DNA of 64,000 nucleotides, taken from Clarkia xantiana subsp. parviflora. Lineage: Eukaryota > Streptophyta > Magnoliopsida > Myrtales > Onagraceae. The stretch covers positions 8,928,001-8,992,000 of the forward strand of contig JAPTYO010000017.1 of assembly GCA_036873135.1 (NCBI GenBank), in the 5' to 3' direction. Below, one piece after another: positions 46,201 through 57,238 of the stretch. A program made the translations under genes and the position numbers. Under the pieces are notes generated by a model. It ran no database searches. It was not told where the DNA came from and was given only the letters and a program-made list of their open reading frames with translations. Position 1 is the first letter of the stretch, and each line of letters begins with the position of its first letter.

Positions 46201-48814
46201 CTAGTACTGGGTTGGCTACCCAAGTTTAGAATCGGATCTCCCTGATGAATCCAGCGTCGAGCAGTCTGCCAACCTCCTGCTGGATTGCAATCCTCTTGTC
46301 TGTTCCCATCGGACGTCTCTTCTGTGCGATCGGCTTGATCGTGGGGTCGATATTCAATTCATGCTCGATCACGTCCCGACTGATTCCTGGCATATCGCTC
46401 GGAGACCAGGCAAATAACTCCTTGAACTCTTTCAACAGGGCGGTTAACTCCTGAGCTTTTTCCTCGGATAGGGCGGATCCGATCTTCACCCTCCTCTCGG
46501 GCCCATCTATCTCGACTTCTTTTAGGTCCTCCATGGGGGCGGGTCGCCCAAACTCCTCTCGAGGATCAGTGTCTGTCTGGAGAACCGTCATAGCCTCCTT
46601 CCTCGATCTCCTTGTGGCGTTGACATAGCATCGTCTCGACGCCACCTGGTCGCCTTTCACTTCGCCGACCCCATTCTCAGTCGGGAACTTCAGTTTCTGA
46701 TGGACAGTCGAGGCTACTGCCATCAGTGGGTTGATAGTGGTTCTTCCAATGATCGCATTGTACGTCCCTGTGGATTCGACCACCACGAACTCCACATATC
46801 TCTTCTCCATCTTCCAGCCACTGCCGAACCACACAGGCAGCGTAATAACCCCCAATGGATAAGAGGTTGTGCCGCAAAATCCTACCATCGGGAAGTTAAC
46901 CTCCCGCAAATCTTTCTTCTTCTTCCCCATCTGCTCCAGGGCGTCGGAGAAGAGGATGTCGGAGGAGCTTCCTCCATCAATGAGGATCCTCTTCACTTCG
47001 AATCCTCCTACATCCAGTGTTACTACTAGGGCATCCTCGTGGGGGGTCTCTACTCCCTCCAGATCCTTCGCCGAGAAGGTGATCTCCATCTCCTCCTTCG
47101 GGGTCCACGACCGTGACCTTTTTCCCAAAACCACTGCGACTGGCACTTGGTTGGCATAACGCTCCCGAGAAGACGATGTGTCTCCTCCTGCAGCGAACCC
47201 TCCATGGATCACATTAATAATCCTCTTCTGTCGGGACCCGGATGGGCCCTCCGAAGGCTCTGCGTCGGACCTCCTCTTCCTGGGGGACCTCGATCGAGAT
47301 TTGGACCTTGACCGAGATCGTGAACGGGGCTTGCAGCACGAGTCTCCCACGAACTCCTTCAGCTTACCCCTCTGGATAAGCTTCTCTATTTCCTTCTTCA
47401 GCTCCCGACACTGGTCAGTGTCGTGACCGGAGGCCCGATGGAATCGGCAGTAACGGTCGGTGCGGGAGCCCAACTTTTCTCCTTCCTTCTTCTTGGGGAA
47501 ACGAGCGAGGCCTTGCTTCTCCATTACCGCCAAGACCTCTTTCAAAGGCCTGTTGAGGGGGGTAAACTCCTCCCTCTGATTGTCCCTCTTGGTCGGACGC
47601 CTATCCTCCCTCCGATCGGAGCGTCCACGACTCCGACTACCCTCGGAGCTATCCTTCCTGTGTCGGTTGTCCAATGGTTTGAACAACTGCTTTCCTTCGT
47701 GCCCCTTGGGAGGAGCCAATTCTCCGGCAGCGATCTTCGACTCTTGGACGTCGATTTGCTGTTTTACTCTCGCCTGGAGTGCCTCCATGTTCCAGACTTT
47801 TTTGGCCGCGACACTGTGAAGTAAGTCGGAGCCGTAGGGGGGATTGAGGTTTTTTATGAAGGTGCGGATGGCCTCGCCCTCCGATATCTCCTCATCTAGC
47901 TCGGTCATACCAGCCGTGTAACGCTGGTAGTATTGGGCCAGCGATTCGTCAGGCCTCTGGACCACCTCATGCAGGGTCCGAACACTCTTCAGCAGCCGTC
48001 GACGCCCTTGGTACTGGGCGATGAATCACTGATGCATATCCTTCCAACAGGTTATACATCCAGTGGGCAGACTGTAGAACCATGTCATCGCCTTCTCTCC
48101 CAAGGTGCTCGGGAACAACGCACAGATAACATCCTCATCAGGGGTCCTGCCCATGCACGCTGTCAGGTGCTTCTGCACGTGGCGAACCGGGTCTGCGACC
48201 CCGTCGTACTCGTCTATCTTCGGGATACCCAAGCCTGGAGGGGCCAAGGTATGGATCAATCTGGGAACGAAAGGATGGGTCTCCTGACTCCCCAATTCCG
48301 ACATCATGGGCTTCTGATCTCCCATGCAGATACCCACAATCTTTACTACCTGGTCGGCAGTGAGGGGACCATTCAAGGGGATAGTCCTTTGTTGTACGGG
48401 CCCTGGTCCATCGACCACAAAATTCTCCGTTGGTGCTGGATTGGGGGGCATGGGCTGTTCCCTCAACGGAGGGGGTGGCGGCAGGTTATCGTCCATCTGC
48501 CTTCTGGGAGCATCTCGCCGCGGAGGGAGCGGCGGTAGATCGGCCTGCCTTCTAGCAGCTTCTCTTCGGTCTAGGAGGGCCTCCATGGCCTCCATGAATA
48601 GGGGCATGGCCTCTGCCACTACCCTGGCCAGCTCCGGATTCTGGGAAGGTGTCTCGTTCCTGGATCCACCAGGGGGGTTGTTCCTTCGCGCGGTATCGTC
48701 TCGGTGAGTGCTGTCACCATCGTCTCTCAGATCCTGATGCTGGGTAGCGTCCTCAGGGGGATTGCTGGTGGCCGGCACTTGCTTGCCTGAACGCTGCGAT
48801 CTGTTGCCAGCCAT
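43217..48814 (-). pseudogene. gag-pol polyprotein of element 3, two in-frame stops
   Basis: One frame of 1866 codons runs from the ATG at 48814 to the stop at 43217. It is interrupted by TGA at 48026-48028 (gag domain, where elements 1 and 2 have arginine) and TAA at 46226-46228 (start of RT, where they have glutamine); both fit single C-to-T changes. Order: gag, zinc knuckle YCRFHRASGHDTDQC, arginine-serine repeat, protease LIDGGSSSDIL, RT with YVDD (45874-45863), RNase H, second archaeal-type RNase H (LYTDGSSS), integrase zinc finger, and the integrase core with both aspartates (WGIDLVG, ISDNGPPF) and the downstream glutamate region present. The last 994 codons are open. The second RNase H assigns it to the Tat lineage. 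Confidence 0.95.
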
Positions 48815-48860
48815 GGAATGGAATCAGAGGGAAGCAAACTTACTTTTGGCTTTTTGTTGC

Positions 48861-48880
48861 TTTCCCACAGACGGCGCCAA
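48861..48880 (-). other. Primer binding site, element 3
   Basis: TTGGCGCCGTCTGTGGGAAA on the minus strand, identical to that of element 2 and directly after the LTR end. Confidence 0.85.
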
Positions 48881-49528
48881 TGTTGGATCACGGCAGGAGC
48901 TCCGGTTACGGTGACGGATTCCTTAGCTCCTCCAATCCTGCAGAAGGGGAATAGAGGGCAGTGGCCCAGAATCCCTCTCCGATGCTTAACGTAAGTACGG
49001 CAGTCAACAGAGCAAGCAATCAGTATTTGTGTATGTGTAAAACGTAACCCTAATCTGGAATAACTTCCCTCCTTTTATAGAGGAAAGGCTATCCCAGTTA
49101 CCTGATTAGGCGGTTGGATTGTGATCCATTATCCCACATATCTCGCCGTATATCTTGCCATGTATCTTGTACAGTTATTCGTATCCCACATATCTCGCCC
49201 ATTTTACCACTATTGTAATCATGGCGAGATTTCCGGGATTGTGCTCTTACTGGCGAGTCTCGATCATTATCGGAGGCTCCCAAGTTACATCGTTGAGGAT
49301 TCGGTGTCGGGGAGTGGTGTCAACTCCCATATCGGGACCGACTACGTCCAGGTCCGATATCTTCGGGGCTCTTCCCTATCGGAGCCATACTTGCTCGGGG
49401 CCATTCAATATCGGGGCCTCCTTCCGTCGGAGCCCTTAGCCTTCCAGCAGCCCAGCTCCTAGCCCACTAGGCCTAGTCGCCGTTTGCCAATCGTTAAGGG
49501 GCCTAACGGCCTTCACCAGGGCCCATCA
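48881..49528 (-). repeat. 5' LTR of element 3
   Basis: Same 648-base unit as 38564-39211. TATAAAA on the minus strand at 49079-49073. Its outer edge CCCATCA is followed by the target duplication AGCTC. Confidence 0.95.
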
Positions 49529-50573
49529 AGCTCGAACTAATGAGGGTCGTAATGGGGATCGGAAGAGCGTGGACACCGACTGGCAACGACGACATGAGAG
49601 GATTCCCGGTGAGGGGATGAGAGTGGATCGGAGGGAGGGCAGGAGCGACTAGTCGGAGCAAATTCCGATGACCGGGATGCTGGTCTTTGGTGAAGGAGGA
49701 GTAGGCTAAGTGCGATGGGCGACTAGTCTTTGGTGAAGGAGCAGCGTCTGGTTCTAGGAAAACGAGCAGCATCAGAAATGGTGGAGGAGCTGGTGTTGCT
49801 CGGTTACTGGTGGGAAGATGACCGGACAGTGGACCCGATGGGATGGACGGTCGATGAGCAGAGTAGGGTCGATGCGTACGATTAGAGGAGAAGATTCGAA
49901 CCTAGTTGGAATTGCTACGAGTCCTAGAGGGTATCCCAGCAGAGCATCACGACAAGGATTGCCGGTCGGGGAGGTACAGGGGGAGGCGTCGTAGCGTTGT
50001 CGGGGACGGAACAAGCAGCAACGAGGTTGGATGGAGCCGGTGGTGCTGGGAGTCCGTGGCTTACCTGAGTATGGCGACGACAGTGACGGCAGTGATTTAC
50101 TTTTATTCATTGAAAGAGGAAACCAAAATCAAAATAGAATGATGTTGTTAATAATAATATAATATATTAATAATAATAGCAAAATAGAATGAATGAACAC
50201 TAGAAGGTTATTGCAAATTGCAATGATCCACACGATGCTTGGGCAATTGCCTGAAGATACTTCTTCTTCTAAACTCTGTTCCGTTTTTTTTATTGATCCC
50301 CTCTATTACATGTAATATCACCCCTATTTATAGTACATAGGACTTGAGCTAATTAAATAGTAAATTACACTGATTTATTCTAATAATAAATGTTAAATAT
50401 TCTGAACATTAAATACAAATATTCAGAAATATATTTTGCAATAAATACATATAACTCTCCTAATTTTCCAGAGCATTCTTGGAAGCTTCACGGCTTGCTA
50501 TATTTAAACATTTCCTCATTTAGCGCGCCACATGTCACGCGTACCGCGCGTGGTCCAAAATTAGGTGTTTACA
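49529..50573 (-). repeat. Inner LTR of element 5, right part
   Basis: Continues the LTR broken by element 3 and ends TTAGGTGTTTACA at 50573, the complement of an LTR start TGTAAACACC. It holds a GC-rich block (49540-50090) different from that of the outer LTRs, so it belongs to a diverged subfamily. Short ORFs here are not supported as genes. Confidence 0.65.
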
Positions 50574-53500
50574 GTTTGCCCCTCTTTGAACGGATTCCCG
50601 TAGAACATGTTCGAGGGGATTTGTCCAAAGACGAGTAAACACTAATTTTGTTTAGGAATTATATCTTCTTTTGAGTCTTCGAATCTTCAATGGAACTCCT
50701 GGCTTATTTCAGACGGTGCGAAAAAGTAAAGCCTCAAATGGCGTGCGAAAAAGTAAAGCCTCGGTCGGTGGTGCCCCTGTTGGCAGTGCCTCCGTTGGCA
50801 TTGTAGAAAGTAAAGCCTCCAGTGGCGTGCGGAAAAGTAAAGCCTCCAGTGGCGTGCGGAAAAGTAAAATCTTGATCGATGATGCCTCCAGTGGCGAGCG
50901 GAAAGGTAAAGCCTCCAGTGGCGTGCAGTAAAGTAAAATCTTGATCGATGATGCCTCTAGTGGCGAGCGACAAGAAAAAACCTCTAGTGGCGTGCAATAA
51001 ATTAAAACCTTAATCGATGATGCCTCTAGTGGCGAGCGATAAGGAAAAGCCTCCAGTGGCGTGACTTGCGAAGGCTGAATACTAAGGCTTCATTCGTCGG
51101 GGGTGACTCTCAGAAAGCTGGAAAACTTCAGATCCCGATTGTCGGCTGTGACTTGTAGGAACAGACTGTAACAGTCCTACTCATCATTGAATGGTGACTC
51201 GCGAGATCAGACTGTAACAATCCCGTTTGTCATGAGACTCGTAGAAACAGACTGTAACAGCCCTACTCATCCTTGAATGGTGATTTGCGAGAGCAGACTT
51301 TAACCGTCCCGTTTGTCATGAGACTCGTAGGAACAGACTGTAACAGTCCTACTCATCCTTGAATGGTGACTTGCGAGAGCAGACTGTAACCGTCCTGCTT
51401 GTCGTGAAGTTGACTTGGAAAACGCTGTACCGTAGCTAATACCCAGGCGCACGAATGTGTGTCCCTAATTTTTGCCTAAATTGCGCATGGTGCGACAACT
51501 TAGCGGGATCTTTTTCTTTTTTCTTTTTTCGTCTTTTTTTTGTTGAGAATTTCTCTCATTTTGCCGCGGCCGATTGAGAGATTTCCGACCGTGCCCCTCG
51601 GTTTTTTATTTTCTCTCATTTTGCCATGATTGCAATTCCTAAACTTGCAACCATGCCTCTTATTTCCTGATTTTGCCTAGGTCGCCCTTTCGGGTTTTCA
51701 ACCTAGCGGAAACACTCTTTATATGGTAGCCGATTAAATGGTGGTTGTGACTCGTACTTTATTTTCCGCCTTCGAAGTTGCGGGAACACCTCTAATTTGT
51801 AGCCGTTTGGAGGGTGTCTGAGACCCTTTCTTCCCATCTTCAATGTTGTGGGAGCTCTTTTGATTTGTAGCCATTTGGAGGGTGGTTGTCGCCCTTTCCT
51901 TTATTTTCTCGCCCTCACCAGGTTCGCGGGATCACTCTTTTTGTGTAGCCATTTTTTTTAAGGGTGGCTTGGCCCTTTTTATTCTCCCGCCTTCACAGGG
52001 TTAGTGGGGTCACTCTTTTATTTGTAGCCGTTTGGAGGGTGGCTGCGGCCCTTTCACTTATTTCCCGCCCTTACAGGGTTCACGGGGTCACTCTTTTATC
52101 TGTAGCCATTTGAAGGATGGCTGTGGCCCTTCCACTTATTTCCCTCTTTTGATGTTGCAGGAGCACTCTTTATCTGTAGCCATTTGAAGAGTGGCTGTGG
52201 CCCTTTCTTTGTAGTCGTTTTAGGGACGACTGAGACCATTTTTACTTGTAGTTGATTTAGGGACAACTGTGACCCTAAAGAAAATGATTTTTTTTTTAAA
52301 CGAAAATAATCAACAACAATTATGTACATGCCCCTAGTGGCAAATCTGAAATGGACCTTACAACCAATGGATGACGTAGACAGTGATTTCTAATCTCGGC
52401 TTTTCAAGTGCCCCGGTTATTGCTCAATCTTGTCTGGAGATGCCCCATGGCTAGCACCTACCGGGTTAGGCTCGTCGCATACAGGATGAATGGTCTGGTT
52501 GATGAACACATATGGATGGTGTTGAGTTTGGCACAGTAGTCCGCAAATGGTAAATTTGGGCATAGATATCGCATGAGGTATCTGGGATAAATTTGACAGC
52601 TTGCGGCAAGCAAAGGGCCGCGCACGAGATGTGCTCTTCAGGGGCTTTGATTAGGATGATTGTCCAAACTGCACAATGATTAAGGAAAAACTAAAATTTC
52701 GGGGATAAAAATGATCACAACTTTTCTTACCTGGGTGTTGGATTTTTCTAGTGGGAAATGTGCTCGCTATGCGACTGGACCTGCTGCATGTCCTGATTTT
52801 CCTGCTCCATCTAGAAATCACAACTTGTATATGAACATCTCCCGGAAAGTAAATGCCCCTGGACCTCTGATGGAAGGCACCATCTAAAATGTTCATTGAT
52901 CAGCACATTGAATCTTCTGGGGACCCTTGATGATCTCTTGATATTTTTCATATTCGGACATGTCCTACCTCAATGGGAGATGCCCCTTGGCTACCGTTGA
53001 CTGCTTTAAACTTCGCCGTAAAATAGATGTACGGCTTGGTTCGGGGATACGTATGAATTCCACACATGGTAGGTGAAATTTAGGTTTGGAAGTTCTTTGG
53101 AGCAGTCATGTTTCACGTGGATGCGACCTCGTCGAAGTGGTCATCTGATCTGCAAAAAGAGTAGGGACACTCAAATCTCAAAGAAAAATCAAGTACAATT
53201 CATCGTACCTGAGCGTTGGATATCATGAGTGTGCAATTTGTTCTTCGTGCAACTGGAAAACTGCATGTTTTTTTTGGCTGCCTCATTTGGTCGACAGAAC
53301 TTATATGTACCGGATGCCTTATCCAATGGTACCTGAGAAGACCAGACATGAAAGTTAGTATAAATAATCAAATGAGTCATGCATGATTTTTCGGAAAACT
53401 TCTAATGTCATTCATTTCATAATTTTGATTAGATTTCAGAAAGAATCAAAATTTATGATCTAAGGTGTTTTGCACTAGCTTGGAGTTTAATGAGTTCGCT

Positions 53501-55474
53501 GAGTGCACTATCTGACTCGAACGCACGATAGATGTTCAAAATGAAGTTTTTTCAAAAGGATTTTCTCGTCCTTTGTTTAAGCTCGAATAGTCTCAACTAA
53601 ACATTTAAACTGTTTTTTTTTCAAAACAAATCAAAATCAGAATCAAATCTCTTTTTTAAAACGCTAGCTTATGCGAATGTTGAGACGATCTTGCCGAAAA
53701 AAGTGCAATACCCCTTGGATAAATATGAATGACACTTTGAATTTTTTTAAATGCTCATGCATGCTCGAAAGTTAAAGTTCTACGGCTAAGAAACTTACAA
53801 CTTACAACCAGTTTACCTGAATGATACATATGAAATGTATGTACAAAATGAAAAATCCAGGTAAAGTTTTTTTTAAAAATAATGCAATGCGATGCATGTT
53901 TAAAAGTTCTACGACTAAGAATGTATACAGTCTATAAACAAATTATTGTTCCTAAAACAATGCACATGCGACGCACATGAGATGAAAGTTGTTCAGTTAA
54001 GAAACTTACAAGCTACCTAACTTTTTTTTGTTGTTTTTTTTAAGACGGAAAAAAATCAATGCATCCTAGTTGCTCAAAAATAAAAATTCAAGTCAAAATT
54101 TTTATTTGTTGGAAAGAATGCATATGCGATGCATAAAAATAAATACAAAATGCAAACTTAAAAATAAAAGTTCTACAACTAAGAAAAACTACAATTTACC
54201 TGAGAGGTTCTTTTAAAAAATAATGCATATGAGATGCACGTCTACTGATTAAAAAAAATCAGGTAAAAACGTTTTTTTTTTTTAAAAAAAAGAGCCCTAA
54301 AACTAAGACAGCTTACGATTATCTAAATTTTTTTTAATTAATGCATATTGGATGCATTATCAAAAATAAAACAATTCAGGTAAAAAGTTTTTTTTTTTTT
54401 TTGAAAATGATGCAAATGAGATGCACAAAAATAAATACAAGATGCAAACTTAAAAATGATAGTTCTACAACTAAGAAAAATTACAATTTACCTGAAAGGG
54501 TTTTTCGAAAATAATGCATATGAGATGCACGTCTTTTGATTAAAAATTCAGGTAAAAGAGTTTTTTAAACAAAGAGCCCTTAAACTAAGAGAGCTTACGA
54601 TTTATCTAAAAAGTTTTTTTAAAAAATTAATGCATATTGGATGCATTATTAAAAATAAAACAATTCAGGTAAAAAGTTTTTTTGATGCATATGGAATGCA
54701 AGTTCGAAATTAGAAGCTCTAATAGCTAAAGAGGAATTACAAAAAAAAATGTTTTTTTTTTTTTTTTGCACTAACAAAAATTACAACTTACCTGAGGAGT
54801 TTTTATTTTTTTTATTAAATAATGCGTATGAAACGCGAGTTTAAAATAAAAATTTCAGGTAAGAAGTTAAAAAAAACAATGCATATGAAATGCACGTTTG
54901 GTAAGAAAATTTCTACAACTAAATGACTAACTACTTTGCTGAAAAAGTTTTTTTTTTTTTTTTAAATGCAATGAGATGAATGCATGAGAAATAAAGTTAT
55001 ACAAGCAGTATTATTTACTTGATAACATTTACAACAAAAAATAGATCATGTTAGGGGGGGTAAAAAAATGTGTGGCTTTGCTCTACAAGGTAGGTTCCAT
55101 TGATAGGTTCCTGACAAGGTGGTTTCCTCACCCCATTATAGGGATCATAAGACCTTCACAAGCGAGTATAGTTTTTCCGAGCCGTACCGGCGGCTCGGCC
55201 GCGCGGTCGTACCCTTACTAACTCTCAGGGGTTCCTAGTTGCCTTGGGTTTTAGGCATTTTTTAGATTATTCTAAAGTGGTGTGTGTGCGAATTCAAACA
55301 ATGCCACAAAAAAGAAAAAAAGTTAGTTTAAATTCTACACTTTGTACCTGTAAAAAAAGAAAACAAAGTTAGATTAATCAAGAGAAAAAAGAATTAAATT
55401 AAATTAAAAAATATGGCAAATAAGCGAATATAATGAGCCCGAACCCTCTAACGTCCCCAACAGAGTGGCCAAAT
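50574..55474 (-). repeat. Internal region of element 5: non-coding tandem-repeat blocks
   Basis: No gag or pol motif was found in any frame. Distinct blocks follow each other: 50700-51060, units near 26-60 bases built on GCCTCCAGTGGCGTGCGG; 51090-51420, units of about 88 bases with CAGACTGTAACAGTCCTACTC; 51700-52270, about seven units near 80 bases with TTGTAGCCATTTGGAGGGTGG; 53740-55010, AT-rich units with AATGCATATGAGATGCAC and TTCAGGTAAAAAG. From 52270 to 53740 no repeat or gene was recognised. The end at 55474 abuts the right LTR. Confidence 0.7.
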
Positions 55475-56234
55475 TGTCGGACCTAAAATCTGACCTATGG
55501 CGAATTACGTTTTGAAAACGTGGATTTTGAATAGAGTCGCCACTAGTTAATTATCAGACTAACTAGAAACCTAAATCACCCAAGCGAATAACGAATTAAA
55601 CACCTAGGTATAAAATCGGTCTTCGATCAGAAATTCAAGTTCGGGGGTTCTATTACGAATTAAAAATATAGATTTTTAATTACGCCATTTCGATACTCAA
55701 TTCACTTAATTGCCACTTTAAAATTTAAACATGTGTTACGTCGAATTAATCTAATAATAAAAAAAAACTAAACTAATTTTATGCGAAATTATTATCAATG
55801 ACAAATCTATTAAACATCTAAAACTCCTAATTTGGTTAAAATCTAGACGAAATTAAACATGCTCAAAATCATGATATAATTTAATAATTACATATATCAT
55901 ACATGTATATTTACAAAAAAAAAAAGTTATCTAATTAATCTAGATCTAGACTAGATAAATAACATGGTACATGGTATATAATAACAATAAAGATAATAAT
56001 AATAATACATAAAATTAAATAATTTAAAAAAAAAAAGAAAACTCACCTGCAGTTACCAGGAGGACGACAACCAGGAGGACCGGCGGAGCAACTGCGGACT
56101 GGCGGGATACAACTCCGGCGACGGGCGGTGGGCTGGACGGCGGCAGGATGACGACTCCGGCGAGGGACTGGCAGTGCTGGGCGGTGTGGTGGCTTCGCCG
56201 GTGGTGAGGCTTCGATCGGGGAAGAAGAAGAAGA

Positions 56235-56273
<39 letters not shown>

Positions 56274-56301
56274 CGGTCACCGGAGGCTCGTCGGCGGTGG
56301 G
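55475..56301 (-). repeat. 5' LTR of element 5, interrupted by element 4
   Basis: Matches 36007-36975 closely up to CGTCGGCGGTGGG, where element 4 begins. The remainder should lie beyond the window on the far side of element 4. A short GAA/GA microsatellite is at 56222-56271. Confidence 0.85.
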
Positions 56302-57200
56302 TGATGGACATACGCGTGATCCGGGCTCGGTTTTAATTATTCGGACCTCATACACGTACGGGACTCACCGCAAAAGCCCAATTTCAAGCTAACCGGGGAA
56401 AACCGGGCAAGTTCGAACTTGCCCGGCATCCCCGGGAGGCTTACCCGGAAATTTCCGGGTAAGTCTAGCTTACCCGGAATTTCCGGGTAAGCTAGGCTTA
56501 CCCGGAAAATTCCGGGTAAGTCCCAGCTTACCCGGAATTCCGGGTAAGCCTAAGCTTACCCGGAATTCCGGGTAGGCCTAGGCTTACCCAGAATTCCGGG
56601 TAAGTTCCACACCCGGGGGGTGTCGCGCACACCCCCCATTTTACCTCGGACGCATACGGAGACCCGATTTTTACACTAACTCCTATATGTCCGAGACCTT
56701 TGTTTCAGCCGCGCGCGCGTCCCGTTAATGACAGCCGCCTGAGACGCGCGTCAGACCCCTTTTCCCAAAGCTTACCCCTGCATCCCGGTTCACATTTCCA
56801 CATTGAACCGGGTTAAAACCGGTTTACGGTCCAAGGTTGCCTATAAATAGCCACCTTGGGGGTAAACATTTTCAATTCATTCCAAAATCACTTTGGGCAA
56901 GCTTGGGAAAAGCTCTGACTTCTCTCTAAAAACCCTCTCTTTCTCTCTCTAGAAAACTACTAATGTTGATCGTCGGAGTGAGCACGCCAAGCACCCCCCC
57001 CCTCTCCACGGGAACTGCTTGGTAACGCTCCTTTGCAGGTGCCGACGGATGATCTGCTAGAGAGCCGGAAAGACTTGCCCTCATTTGGAAGACGAAGCTA
57101 AAGCCCGCGCGCGACACCAGAAAGCGGATTTAGCTCGCACCTAACCTGAAGACCCCGACAAGTTATCCAGCGGACAGCCCGCAATAACTTGGGCGAAACA
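56302..57200 (+). repeat. 5' LTR of element 4
   Basis: About 899 bases from TGATGG to AAACA. TATAAATA at 56842-56849 is flanked by CCAAGGT (56831-56837) and ACCTTGG (56853-56859). Contains the palindrome array described separately. The 3' edge could be off by one or two bases. Confidence 0.8.
56403..56604. repeat. Array of perfect palindromes in the element 4 LTR
   Basis: Seven inverted repeats in series: one of 24 bases at 56403-56426 (arms CCGGGCAAGTTC), then six built on CTTACCCGG joined to CCGGGTAAG with a 3-6 base AT centre, at 56440-56463, 56469-56491, 56497-56520, 56527-56548, 56554-56575 and 56583-56604. The first four of these six are perfect or nearly so; the last two carry one or two mismatches. 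Spacing is close to 29 bases. Confidence 0.95.
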
Positions 57201-57201
57201 C

Positions 57202-57218
57202 TTGGCGCCGTCTGCGGA
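57202..57218 (+). other. Primer binding site, element 4
   Basis: TTGGCGCCGTCTGCGG, one base after the apparent LTR end; same core as in elements 2 and 3. Confidence 0.8.
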
Positions 57219-57238
57219 TCACCCACAGAACCAACAGC

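Larger units (their letters stand above)
38564..49528 (-). mobile_element. Element 3: complete Tat-lineage Ty3/Gypsy retrotransposon
   Basis: LTRs of 648 bases at 38564-39211 and 48881-49528 differ at 5 positions by eye (about 0.8 percent). The 5-bp duplication AGCTC is present at 38559-38563 and 49529-49533. On the minus strand the order is LTR, primer binding site, gag-pol, tandem repeats, antisense gene, polypurine tract, LTR. It was inserted into the inner LTR of element 5. This is the youngest complete element here by LTR divergence. Confidence 0.97.

Noticed and set aside
49540..50140. Short ORFs of about 80-110 codons in GC-rich sequence
   Set aside because: They lie within the LTR of element 5, overlap on both strands and show no known motif.
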